A stretch of DNA of 49,297 nt from contig NZ_JAUTDR010000031.1 in assembly GCF_030649675.1 (NCBI RefSeq), forward strand, positions 1 through 49,297, read 5' to 3'. How positions within the stretch are numbered: position 1 is the stretch's first letter; every line of letters starts with the position of its first letter. The translations under genes were made by a program, and so were the position numbers. This document shows positions 32,340-40,552 of the stretch, one piece after another. Under the pieces are notes generated by a model that saw only the letters and a program-made list of their open reading frames with translations, was not told the origin of the DNA and made no database searches. This stretch comes from Haliea sp. E1-2-M8 (lineage in GTDB: Bacteria > Pseudomonadota > Gammaproteobacteria > Pseudomonadales > Halieaceae).

Positions 32340-33220
32340 GACAGCCGCTCCTCTGAAGATACAAACATGTTTTCCAGTACACCAATGCCCTCTATCTCCA
32401 CCCTGACCACATCTCCAGATTGAAGATAGCGCGGTGGACTGAAGCCGATACCCACCCCTGCCGGCGTACCTGTAGCAATAAGATCGCCCGGATAAAGTGT
32501 GATTCCTCGCGATATTGTCGAAATAAGTTCAGGCACGTCGAATATGAGCGCGGATGTATTAGATGATTGCCTAAGGTCGTTGTTTACCCAGCAACGCACG
32601 GCGGTGTCACCAAGATCGAGCTCATCGCGCGTCACGGCAATAGGACCCATTGGACAAAAACTGTCCTGTGATTTGCCTATTAGCCACTGACTATGTAGCT
32701 TCTGCAGATCTCTGGCAGTCACGTCGTTCACGATAGTGTAGCCCCAGACGTGATCAAGGGCTGATGCCCGACTAATCCCTCGCCCGCCTTTACCGATAAT
32801 CACACAAAGCTCAGCCTCATAATCGATTGCCTTGCTGACGGTCGGATCGATGATTACATTATCACCGTGTGCGACGACCGTTTCTGGAAGTTTTGAGAAT
32901 ACGATGGGCGCGCTAGGGATGGCACCCTGAGCAGCACCAGAATCGAATCCGGAGCCAGAAAACTCATGGGCATGTTCAACGTAGTTCTTGCCAACGCAGA
33001 TGATATTCCGGCGCGGGCGAGGAATGGGGGCGAGTAAGGTAACGGCACCCAATTCGACATGAACACCAGTAGGCTCAGGGGCCTTGGTCGACTCGATCAG
33101 ATTGACGATACCCAGCTCAGGATCGCCATCGAATTGCGACAAGACCGTGATAGTGGAATTCTCACCGTTTACTATTCCGATGCTGATTTTTTCGCCTTGG
33201 CGGAAAGTGACGTACCTCAT
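32336..33220 (-). CDS. fumarylacetoacetate hydrolase-family protein 2
   Basis: The protein (294 aa) has ICVGKNYVEHAHEF near residue 74 (the canonical VGLNY..HA position). DYEAELCVIIGKGGRGI near 123 supplies the Glu ligands, VNDVTARDLQ near 150 the Asp, and PGDLIATGTPAGVGIGF near 245. This is closer than FAH 1 to ureidoglycolate lyase/acylpyruvase-like members. ATG 33220 is preferred because GGGGAG is just before it inside the frame from 33232. It is divergent from the GntR gene at 33463, with operator-like repeats between them. It should act on a 2-oxo acid or beta-diketone intermediate. Confidence 0.88.
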   Translation of the reverse strand: MRYVTFRQGEKISIGIVNGENSTITVLSQFDGDPELGIVNLIESTKAPEPTGVHVELGAVTLLAPIPRPRRNIICVGKNYVEHAHEFSGSGFDSGAAQGAIPSAPIVFSKLPETVVAHGDNVIIDPTVSKAIDYEAELCVIIGKGGRGISRASALDHVWGYTIVNDVTARDLQKLHSQWLIGKSQDSFCPMGPIAVTRDELDLGDTAVRCWVNNDLRQSSNTSALIFDVPELISTISRGITLYPGDLIATGTPAGVGIGFSPPRYLQSGDVVRVEIEGIGVLENMFVSSEERLS

Positions 33221-33237
33221 CTTGCTCCCCATGGATC

Positions 33238-33250
33238 AATATTTTGGTTC
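33238..33250. repeat. AATATTTTGGTTC repeat, copy 1
   Basis: A 13-bp string directly upstream of the FAH start codon, repeated exactly at 33361-33373. It ends in TGGT, the half-site common in GntR/FCD operators. Confidence 0.45.
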
Positions 33251-33303
33251 ATTTTTTCAGAAACTTAAACCATTACTGGCAATTCAGTGCGCTTACGGTA
33301 TCT

Positions 33304-33331
33304 ATACTAGCCTTTAACCCATTCTTGTCAA
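33304..33331 (-). promoter_or_regulatory. candidate sigma70 promoter of FAH gene 2
   Basis: On the minus strand TTGACA (33331-33326), a 16-bp spacer, then TAGTAT (33309-33304). Transcription would start near 33297, between the two AATATTTTGGTTC repeats. Confidence 0.5.
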
Positions 33332-33343
33332 CATATAAAAAGC

Positions 33344-33373
33344 ACCATAAATAGACCATAAATATTTTGGTTC
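33344..33373. promoter_or_regulatory. candidate GntR operator cluster
   Basis: ACCATAAATA occurs at 33344-33353 and again at 33355-33364, 11 bp apart (one helical turn), and runs into TTTTGGTTC. ACCA...TGGT therefore forms an imperfect palindrome at 33355-33371. It lies between the divergent FAH and GntR genes, next to the candidate FAH promoter, as expected for an autoregulated repressor. Confidence 0.55.
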
Positions 33374-33462
33374 CTATATACGGCAATCTGCTATCATCGC
33401 CGTCAGTGAAACACAAACTATGGTAATCAAAACGCCAGACTGTAATCAGGATTTAGGTGCCG

Positions 33463-34170
33463 ATGGTGTCTTATGTAAAAGTGAAGGAGCAAATGATTAG
33501 CCGAATTACAGACCAAACTTGGGTCGCGGGCAGCAAAATTCCTTCCGAGCGCTCACTCGCCAACGAGATTGGTGCTTCGCGAAACACAATTCGCAAGGCC
33601 ATTAAGGCCTTGGCCGTTGATTCATACCTCCAGATTGTGGAAAACTCTCGGCCTATCGTTGCCTTCAAGCAAGAATCTGGTTTTGCCGAGCGGCCGGCGC
33701 AGAGAGATGACACGGTCAAGCCGAATACTGAGCTAAGCGAGCAATACATTCTGGATTCAAGCCCTCTCGAAGTCCTTGAGTCGCGCCTCGTAATTGAACC
33801 TGAGGTTGCTGCACTGGCCACCCTTCGAGCACGGAAGGAGAACATAGAGGAAATCAAGGCCGCGCTCGACCAAACACTCTCGGCAAAAAACCTGGCTGAT
33901 TTCGAATACTGGGATGGGCACTTGCATGGGGCCATATTCCGCGCCACCCGCAATACAGCGCTAATTGGCCACTATCACGCCTTAAATCAGATTCGCAATC
34001 AGGCTAGCTGGATCGAGCTGAAAAGAAAGTCGGTGACAGAGGAGCGACGCAAGCTATACGACCAACAGCATACGGCCATCGTAGATGCGATCATTCAACG
34101 CTTGCCGAACGATGCTAAGCTGGCGATGAAGGCGCACCTTGAGAGCGTGCGCAATGCCATGATGCCATGA
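33463..34170 (+). CDS. GntR-family regulator, FCD subfamily, second copy
   Basis: The protein (235 aa) has a winged helix-turn-helix (IPSERSLANEIGASRNTIRK near residues 27-46) and an FCD effector domain (LEVLESRLVIEPEVAAL near 102-118; FEYWDGHLHGAIFRATRNT; DQQHTAIVDAI; MKAHLESVRNAMM). The wing region after the helix-turn-helix is atypical, lacking the usual GRGTFV. It resembles the regulator at 5237-5935 in the FCD part, for example KAHLESV against KSHLESV. It is divergent from FAH gene 2 and probably controls it and amidohydrolase 3. ATG 33463 is used; GTG 33457 is an alternative. Confidence 0.87.
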   Translation: MVSYVKVKEQMISRITDQTWVAGSKIPSERSLANEIGASRNTIRKAIKALAVDSYLQIVENSRPIVAFKQESGFAERPAQRDDTVKPNTELSEQYILDSSPLEVLESRLVIEPEVAALATLRARKENIEEIKAALDQTLSAKNLADFEYWDGHLHGAIFRATRNTALIGHYHALNQIRNQASWIELKRKSVTEERRKLYDQQHTAIVDAIIQRLPNDAKLAMKAHLESVRNAMMP

Positions 34171-34438
34171 GAGGAATGGAATCGCAGAATCGAACAGCGG
34201 TCACTGGTCGACCAGAACTATAACTTCATTGCATCGGAAACCGTGTTAACCGTGTAGTAATCCCTCACGCTGTGCAACCGAAGGAGCCCAACTCTTTGCC
34301 CCCGGGCAGGCCATCATCGATTAATTCTAGAGTCTCCCCAAAGTCTGCCCGCGGATTTTTGTTGCGGAGCATCCGGCAGACACACCCATCTGATACAGTT
34401 ACGGGTCCAGATGAGCCGCTCTCTCCCGTTTGTTGGTC
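34171..34438. other. boundary spacer between island and formate dehydrogenase operon
   Basis: No gene is seen. Base composition changes across this spacer: the island to the left is clearly less G+C-rich than the fds genes to the right. No inverted repeat or att-like duplication was found. Confidence 0.45.
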
Positions 34439-34467
34439 TTAACATTATTTTCGATACACAATAAAAT
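34439..34467 (+). promoter_or_regulatory. candidate sigma70 promoter of the fds operon
   Basis: TTAACA (34439-34444), a 17-bp spacer, TAAAAT (34462-34467). The spacing is ideal, and the -10 box matches 5 of 6. It lies 21 bp before the fdsG start. Confidence 0.6.
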
Positions 34468-34488
34468 TTTGCTCAATAGGTACTCCCT

Positions 34489-34983
34489 ATGGATCTGCAT
34501 CCCGATTTCACTCCAAACCCGGTGCAGGCCGCGATAGCAGCCTGGCGGTCCCAGCCCGGCGCCCTACTGCCGGTGCTGCACGCCGTGCAGGACAGTCTCG
34601 GCTATATTCCGCGCGATGCGATTGTTGTGATGGCCGAGGCGCTGGGGCTAACCCGTGCGGAAGTGTCAGGCGTGATCAGCTTTTACCACCATTTCCGGAC
34701 CACGCCACCCGGGCAGCATATCGTCGAGATTTGCCGGGCTGAGGCCTGCCAGGCGGTGGGGGCGCGGCAGCTGGAAGCGCATGCCAAATCCCGGCTTGGG
34801 CTCAACTACCACCAGACCCGGGCCGATGGGCAGTTCAGCCTTGAGCCGGTCTACTGCCTGGGCAACTGCGCCTGCGGTCCCTCCATTCGCATCGGCGACG
34901 TGGTCCATGGCCGGGTATCGGAGGCGCGTTTCGATGACCTTCTGGCTGGCCTGGCTATACAAGCGGTGGAGTTGCCGGGATGA
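34489..34983 (+). CDS. fdsG: NAD-dependent formate dehydrogenase gamma subunit
   Basis: The protein (164 aa) is the NuoE-like thioredoxin-fold subunit that carries one [2Fe-2S] cluster. The four Cys ligands are visible as EICRAEACQAVG near residues 82-93 and CLGNCACGPS near 123-132 (first and later Cys of each motif). HAVQDSLGYIPRDAIVVMAE near 30-50 is the conserved N-terminal helical part. It passes electrons between the FdsB flavin site and the soluble complex. It is the first gene of fdsGBA-fdhD-fdsD and overlaps fdsB by ATGA. Confidence 0.93.
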   Translation: MDLHPDFTPNPVQAAIAAWRSQPGALLPVLHAVQDSLGYIPRDAIVVMAEALGLTRAEVSGVISFYHHFRTTPPGQHIVEICRAEACQAVGARQLEAHAKSRLGLNYHQTRADGQFSLEPVYCLGNCACGPSIRIGDVVHGRVSEARFDDLLAGLAIQAVELPG

Positions 34984-36533
34984 CCGTGCGCGTATTTGTG
35001 CCCAACGACACCACGGCGTTGGCCATGGGTGGCGATGCTCTGGCGCAGGAACTGGCGGCGGTGGCGACGCAGCGTGGCCTGGATCTCGAGCTGATCCGCA
35101 ATGGCAGCCGTGGCCTCTGTTGGCTTGAACCCCTGGTCGAGGTGGAAACTGCCCGCGGCCGGGTCGCCTACGGACCGGTCAGCGTCGCGGACCTGCCCGC
35201 GCTGCTGGATGCCGGTTTGCTGGAGGGCGCGACCTCACACCCATTGTGCCAAGGGCTCACCGAGGAGATTCCCTACCTGGCGCGCCAGCACCGGCTGACC
35301 TTTGCCCGCATCGGCGTGATCGATCCGCTGTCCATCGAGCAGTACTGCGACCACCAAGGCTTTCGCGGCCTGGAGCGGGCGCTACAGATGGCGCCGGCCG
35401 CCATCGTCGGGGAGATAAAATCTTCGGGCCTGCGCGGGCGCGGCGGCGCGGCCTTTCCCACCGGCATCAAGTGGGAGACGGTGCTAAACGCTGACCCGGG
35501 CCAGAAGTACATTGTCTGCAATGCCGACGAGGGTGACTCCGGTACCTTTGCCGACCGCCTGGTGATGGAGTGCGATCCCTATATGCTGATTGAGGGCATG
35601 GTCATCGCGGGCCTGGCGGTGGGCGCGACCCGCGGCTATATCTACCTGCGCTCGGAGTACCCGCTGGCGCGGCGTATTCTCGATACCGCGATCGAACGGG
35701 CGCTCGCCGCCGGCTACCTGGGCGATTCCGTGCTGGGCAGTGGCCGTGCGTTCCAGTTGGAAGTGCGGCTGGGTGCCGGCGCCTATATCTGTGGCGAGGA
35801 AACCGCCCTGCTGGAGAGCCTGGAAGGCCGCCGCGGCATGGTGCGGCCCAAGCCGCCGCTGCCGGCGCTCAAGGGCCTGTTTGGCCGGCCCACAGTGGTG
35901 AACAACGTCCTCTCACTGGCGGCGGTGCCCTTTATTCTCGACCGCGGAGCCCAGGCCTATGCGGACTGTGGGGTGGGACGCTCTCGCGGTACGCTGCCGG
36001 TACAGCTGGCAGGTAATGTGCAGCGTGGTGGTCTTGTGGAGCTGGCGTTTGGCATCACCCTGCGGGAGCTTATCGAGGATTTCGGTGGCGGTACCCTCAG
36101 CGGCCGGCCCCTGCGGGCGGTGCAGGTGGGCGGCCCGTTGGGCGCCTATCTACCAGCCACACAATGGGATACGCCGCTGGACTACGAGGCGTTCGCGGCT
36201 GTAGGGGCGGTGCTTGGGCATGGCGGCGTGGTGCTGTTCGATGACACGGTGGACATGGGCGAGCAGGCCCGTTTTGCCATGGAGTTCTGCGCCGTGGAAT
36301 CCTGCGGCAAGTGCACGCCCTGCCGTATCGGTTCCACCCGCGGGGTGGAGGTCATCGACCGCATCCGGGCCGGCGACCGGCCTGAAGCCAACCTGTCGCT
36401 GCTCAATGACTTATCCTCTACCATGGTGGACGGCTCCCTCTGCGCGATGGGCAGCATGACGCCGATCCCGGTGCGGAGCGTGCTGCAGCATTTTTCCGAG
36501 GACCTGCGGCCTACTGACAATCGGAGGCGCTGA
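34980..36533 (+). CDS. fdsB: NAD-dependent formate dehydrogenase beta subunit
   Basis: The protein (517 aa) is NuoF-like, with an extra N-terminal thioredoxin-like part of about 110 residues. GLRGRGGAAFPTGIKWE near 149-165 binds FMN, CNADEGDSGTFADR near 180-193 and GEETALLESLEGRRG near 277-291 bind NAD and flavin, and ESCGKCTPCRIGSTRG near 439-454 with a distal Cys near 486 ligate the [4Fe-4S] cluster. It reduces NAD with electrons from formate. One base separates its stop from the fdsA ATG. Confidence 0.95.
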   Translation: MTVRVFVPNDTTALAMGGDALAQELAAVATQRGLDLELIRNGSRGLCWLEPLVEVETARGRVAYGPVSVADLPALLDAGLLEGATSHPLCQGLTEEIPYLARQHRLTFARIGVIDPLSIEQYCDHQGFRGLERALQMAPAAIVGEIKSSGLRGRGGAAFPTGIKWETVLNADPGQKYIVCNADEGDSGTFADRLVMECDPYMLIEGMVIAGLAVGATRGYIYLRSEYPLARRILDTAIERALAAGYLGDSVLGSGRAFQLEVRLGAGAYICGEETALLESLEGRRGMVRPKPPLPALKGLFGRPTVVNNVLSLAAVPFILDRGAQAYADCGVGRSRGTLPVQLAGNVQRGGLVELAFGITLRELIEDFGGGTLSGRPLRAVQVGGPLGAYLPATQWDTPLDYEAFAAVGAVLGHGGVVLFDDTVDMGEQARFAMEFCAVESCGKCTPCRIGSTRGVEVIDRIRAGDRPEANLSLLNDLSSTMVDGSLCAMGSMTPIPVRSVLQHFSEDLRPTDNRRR

Positions 36534-36534
36534 G

Positions 36535-39408
36535 ATGTTGCACTACCACGAACCGGACCGGGACTATGGGACACCGGCTCCTGCGGCGACCGCCAACACG
36601 GTCAGTCTGGTGGTCGATGCGGTCGCCGTGAGCGTGCCCGAGGGCACCTCGGTATTGCGGGCGGCGGCACTGGCGGGCATCAATATCCCCAAGCTCTGTG
36701 CGTCAGATAATCTGGAGGCGTTTGGCTCCTGCCGCCTGTGCGCCGTCCAGATCGAAGGCAAGCGCGGTTATCCCGCCTCCTGCACCACTCCGGTGGAGGA
36801 TGGCATGCAGGTCTCCACTCAGACCGAGCCGGTGGCCAGGCTGCGGCGCAACATCATGGAACTGTATATCTCCGACCATCCGCTGGACTGCCTCACCTGT
36901 CCCGCCAACGGCGACTGTGAATTGCAGGACATGGCCGGCGTGGTGGGCCTGCGTGAGGTACGCTACGGCTTCGAGGGCGCCAACCACCTGCAGGCGGAGA
37001 AGGACGAATCCAACCCCTACTTCACCTTCGATTCCAGCAAGTGCATTGTCTGCTCCCGCTGCGTGCGGGCCTGCGAGGAAGTGCAGGGTACCTTTGCCCT
37101 GACCATCGATGGCCGTGGCTTCGACTCCAAAGTGGCGGCCGGGGACAATGAGTCCTTTATGGATTCCGAGTGTGTGTCCTGCGGGGCCTGCGTGCAGACC
37201 TGCCCAACGGCCACGCTGATGGAAAAGAGCGTGATCGACGCCGGCCAGCCGGAGCACAGCGTGGTCACCACCTGCGCCTATTGCGGGGTGGGCTGCTCCT
37301 TTGAGGCCCAGATGCAGGGGGACCAGGTGGTGCGCATGGTGCCCTACAAGGGCGGTGCCGCCAACCACGGTCATTCCTGCGTAAAAGGACGCTTCGCCTT
37401 CGGCTACGCCACCCACCGGGACCGCCTGCGCACGCCCATGATCCGCGAGGCCATCGACCAGCCCTGGCAGGCGGTAAGTTGGGAAGAGGCCATCGCCTTT
37501 GCCGCCGACCGCCTGCGAGCGATCCAGCAGCGCCATGGCCGGGAAAGCATCGGCGGTATCACCTCCTCCCGCTGCACCAACGAAGAGACCTACCTGGTGC
37601 AGAAGCTGGTGCGGGCGGCCTTTGGCAACAACAACACCGATACCTGTGCCCGGGTCTGCCACTCCCCTACGGGTTACGGCCTGAAGGCCACCCTGGGCGA
37701 ATCCGCCGGTACCCAGACCTTTGACTCGGTGATGCAGGCGGACGTGATCGTGGTGATCGGCGCCAACCCCACGGATGCGCACCCGGTCTTTGCCTCTCAG
37801 CTGCGACGCCGCCTGCGGCAGGGGGCGGAGCTGATTGTGATCGACCCGCGGCGCATTGACCTCCTGCACACGCCCCACCGCCACAAGGCCCTGCACCTGC
37901 CCCTGCGCCCGGGCACCAATGTGGCGATGATCAATGCCCTGGCGCACGTGGTGGTGAACGAGGGTCTGGAAGATAGCGCGTTCATTGCCAGCCGGTGCGA
38001 GACCGAGGCGTACCAGCGCTGGCGCGCGTTTATCTCCGAGCCGTGCCACTCGCCGGAGGCATTGGAAAGTGCGACCGGTGTTGCGGCCGATGCCGTGCGC
38101 GAGGCCGCCCGCGCCTATGGCCGGGCCCGCAACGGTGCGATCTACTACGGCCTTGGCGTGACCGAGCACAGCCAGGGCTCCACCATGGTCATGGGCATCG
38201 CCAACCTGGCCCTGGCCACCGGCAATATCGGCCGTGAAGGTGTGGGGGTAAACCCGTTGCGCGGCCAGAACAACGTGCAGGGTTCTTGTGACATGGGCTC
38301 CTTCCCCCATGAACTGCCTGGTTACCAACATGTGTCCGACGCCACCGCCCGCGGCCGCTTTGAAGCCGATTGGGGCGTAAAGATCGACGACGAGCCAGGC
38401 CTGCGGATCCCGAACATGTTCGACGCGGCCATCAGCGGCAGTTTCAAGGGCCTGTACGTGCAGGGTGAGGACATCGCCCAGTCCGACCCCAACACCTCAC
38501 ATGTGGAGGCTGCGCTGGGGGCTCTGGAGTGCCTGATCGTGCAGGATATTTTTCTCAACGAAACCGCCAAGTATGCCCATGTGCTGCTGCCCGGGTCCAC
38601 CTTCCTGGAGAAAAACGGCACCTTCACCAATGCCGAGCGACGCATCAACCGCGTGCGCAAGGTGATGGCGCCGCTGGCGGGCAAGGAGGACTGGGAAGTA
38701 ACCGTGGATCTGGCCAACGCCCTGGGTTACCCCATGGATTACAGCCACCCCGCGGAGATCATGGACGAGATCGCCCGGCTGACGCCGAGTTTCGCCGGCG
38801 TGAGTTACGCCAAGCTTGATAACCTGGGCAGCATCCAGTGGCCCTGCAACGACGCCTACCCGGAAGGCATGCCGATCATGCACGAACGGGAGTTCCCGAT
38901 CGGGCTGGGCAAGTTCGCCATCACCGAATATGTCGCCACCAGCGAGCGGACCAACCGCAAGTACCCGCTGCTGCTGACCACCGGCCGGATCCTGTCCCAG
39001 TACAACGTGGGCGCCCAGACCCGGCGCACCGCCAACCAGACCTGGCACGATGAAGACGTGATCGAACTGCATCCGCACGATGCCGAAACGCGCGGGGTCA
39101 AGGACGGTGACTGGCTGGGCATCAGCAGCCGGGCGGGCCATACGGTACTGCGCGCCCGGGTCAACGACCGCATGCTGCCGGGGGTGGTCTACACCACCTT
39201 CCACCATCCGGGCAGCGGTGCCAATGTCATTACCACCGACAGCTCCGATTGGGCGACCAACTGCCCGGAGTACAAGGTCACCGCGGTGCAGGTGGAAAAG
39301 GTGAGCCAGCCCTCCAGTTGGCAGCAGAAGTTCAAGGCCTTCGACCGACAGCAGACTACCCTGTTGCAGAAGGGCAGGCGGCCCGCACCCGAGGTCAGCG
39401 AGGGATGA
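36535..39408 (+). CDS. fdsA: NAD-dependent formate dehydrogenase alpha (catalytic molybdenum/tungsten) subunit
   Basis: The protein (957 aa) oxidises formate to CO2. It has an N-terminal NuoG-like region: a [2Fe-2S] plant-type motif (SCRLCAVQIEG near 62-72), the HPLDCLTCPANGDCELQ His/Cys cluster near 116-132, and two 4Fe-4S ferredoxin motifs (CIVCSRCVRACEE; CVSCGACVQTCPT). The [4Fe-4S] proximal motif CAYCGVGC is near 246, followed by the bis-MGD domain. The metal-ligand Cys, in place of selenocysteine, is in TCARVCHSPT near residue 374. GQNNVQGSCDMG and ATGNIGREGVG are cofactor-binding. It overlaps fdhD by ATGA. Confidence 0.96.
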   Translation: MLHYHEPDRDYGTPAPAATANTVSLVVDAVAVSVPEGTSVLRAAALAGINIPKLCASDNLEAFGSCRLCAVQIEGKRGYPASCTTPVEDGMQVSTQTEPVARLRRNIMELYISDHPLDCLTCPANGDCELQDMAGVVGLREVRYGFEGANHLQAEKDESNPYFTFDSSKCIVCSRCVRACEEVQGTFALTIDGRGFDSKVAAGDNESFMDSECVSCGACVQTCPTATLMEKSVIDAGQPEHSVVTTCAYCGVGCSFEAQMQGDQVVRMVPYKGGAANHGHSCVKGRFAFGYATHRDRLRTPMIREAIDQPWQAVSWEEAIAFAADRLRAIQQRHGRESIGGITSSRCTNEETYLVQKLVRAAFGNNNTDTCARVCHSPTGYGLKATLGESAGTQTFDSVMQADVIVVIGANPTDAHPVFASQLRRRLRQGAELIVIDPRRIDLLHTPHRHKALHLPLRPGTNVAMINALAHVVVNEGLEDSAFIASRCETEAYQRWRAFISEPCHSPEALESATGVAADAVREAARAYGRARNGAIYYGLGVTEHSQGSTMVMGIANLALATGNIGREGVGVNPLRGQNNVQGSCDMGSFPHELPGYQHVSDATARGRFEADWGVKIDDEPGLRIPNMFDAAISGSFKGLYVQGEDIAQSDPNTSHVEAALGALECLIVQDIFLNETAKYAHVLLPGSTFLEKNGTFTNAERRINRVRKVMAPLAGKEDWEVTVDLANALGYPMDYSHPAEIMDEIARLTPSFAGVSYAKLDNLGSIQWPCNDAYPEGMPIMHEREFPIGLGKFAITEYVATSERTNRKYPLLLTTGRILSQYNVGAQTRRTANQTWHDEDVIELHPHDAETRGVKDGDWLGISSRAGHTVLRARVNDRMLPGVVYTTFHHPGSGANVITTDSSDWATNCPEYKVTAVQVEKVSQPSSWQQKFKAFDRQQTTLLQKGRRPAPEVSEG

Positions 39409-40259
39409 CTGGGGAGTGTGACGGCACGCGGGAGGGGGCCAGCGACACAGCCACGGTCGACGTGCGGCGAACGGGCGAGGCCGACCGTGTTACTGGCGAC
39501 AGTATTGCCCAGGAAATACCGGTAGCGCTGGTGTACAACGGGCTGTCACACGCGGTGATGATGGCGACCCCGGCGGACCTGGAGGACTTTGCCCTGGGGT
39601 TCAGCCTGACCGAGGGCATCCTGGCCCACCCGGGGGAGCTGTATGGCCTGGATGTGGTTGCGGGTGAGGAGGGTATCTCCATCAACATGGAGATCTTCAC
39701 CCAGCGCTGGGTGGAACTGAAGCAGCACCGCCGGAATCTGGTCGGGCGTACCGGCTGCGGCCTGTGTGGCACCGAATCCCTGGCCCAGGCTATTCGCCCC
39801 GTCGCGTCGGTGGTTGCACCCGATTTACATGATGCCGCCATCCAGCGCGCGCTGGCAGCCCTGCCCTGCCACCAACCCCTGCAGGCCAGTACCGGTGCCA
39901 GCCACGGCGCCGCCTGGTGCAGCGCACAGGGTGAGATACTGCTGGTGCGAGAGGATGTTGGCCGCCACAACGCTCTGGACAAACTCATCGGCGCCCTGCG
40001 GCGCCGGGGTGAGCAGCTGGCGACCGGTTTTGTGCTGGTCTCCAGCCGGGCCAGCTATGAAATGGTCCACAAGAGCTGCGCGGTTGGCATTGGTGCCCTG
40101 GTGGCCATATCGGCGCCCACCTCACTGGCCATCGACCGGGCGCGGCATGCGGGCCAGCTGCTGGTGGGCTTTGCCCGGCCCGGTCGACACGTGATCTACC
40201 ACAGGCCTGGCCCGGCCGGGGATCCGGAGAGGCAACAGGTGCAGGAGCAGCGGGGATGA
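39405..40259 (+). CDS. fdhD: formate dehydrogenase accessory sulfurtransferase FdhD
   Basis: The protein (284 aa) transfers sulfur to the molybdenum cofactor of formate dehydrogenase. RTGCGLCGTESL near residues 114-125 holds the Cys pair of the active loop. IPVALVYNG near 40, PADLEDFALGFSLTEGI near 57, and LVREDVGRHNALDKLIG near 180 are conserved. The true start is ATG 39405, which overlaps the fdsA stop codon; the frame is open further upstream inside fdsA, but that part is shadow. Its position between fdsA and fdsD is common for soluble fds operons. Confidence 0.93.
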   Translation: MTGECDGTREGASDTATVDVRRTGEADRVTGDSIAQEIPVALVYNGLSHAVMMATPADLEDFALGFSLTEGILAHPGELYGLDVVAGEEGISINMEIFTQRWVELKQHRRNLVGRTGCGLCGTESLAQAIRPVASVVAPDLHDAAIQRALAALPCHQPLQASTGASHGAAWCSAQGEILLVREDVGRHNALDKLIGALRRRGEQLATGFVLVSSRASYEMVHKSCAVGIGALVAISAPTSLAIDRARHAGQLLVGFARPGRHVIYHRPGPAGDPERQQVQEQRG

Positions 40260-40522
40260 ACGGTGAGCTGCAGCATCTGATTGCCATGGCCAACCAGATA
40301 GCAGCCAACCTGCGCCCTGCCGCAGCCGATGATGCCGCGGCGGCGGAGCTGGTGGCGAAGCACATCCGGCTGTTCTGGGCGCGGAGCATGAAGGCCCAGA
40401 TTATAGACTATGTGCAAACGGATGGAACGGAGTTGAATCAGGTGGTGAAGCTTGCGGTGGTGCGTGTTGGCATTGGGTCTCTGACCGATCTCACCAATTT
40501 GGAGGCAACATGTCAGAAATGA
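40256..40522 (+). CDS. fdsD: formate dehydrogenase delta subunit
   Basis: The protein (88 aa) matches FdsD: LIAMANQIAANLRP near residues 8-21, VAKHIRLFWARSMKAQIIDYV near 34-54. FdsD is a small protein required for a fully active FdsABG enzyme. The C-terminal 20 or so residues (after QVVKLAVVRV) do not look like the usual end. An IS1380 stump starts about 30 bp downstream, so the original tail may have been replaced. It overlaps fdhD by ATGA. Confidence 0.85.
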   Translation: MNGELQHLIAMANQIAANLRPAAADDAAAAELVAKHIRLFWARSMKAQIIDYVQTDGTELNQVVKLAVVRVGIGSLTDLTNLEATCQK

Positions 40523-40552
40523 TTGGGCAGTTTCAATGACAAAGAGTCAGGC

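Noticed and set aside
36703-38331. 542-codon minus-strand ORF
   Set aside because: It is a shadow of fdsA caused by high G+C; it is Gly/His/Ala-rich with no domain, while the plus frame is a complete FdsA.
38497-39207. 236-codon minus-strand ORF
   Set aside because: Another shadow within fdsA.
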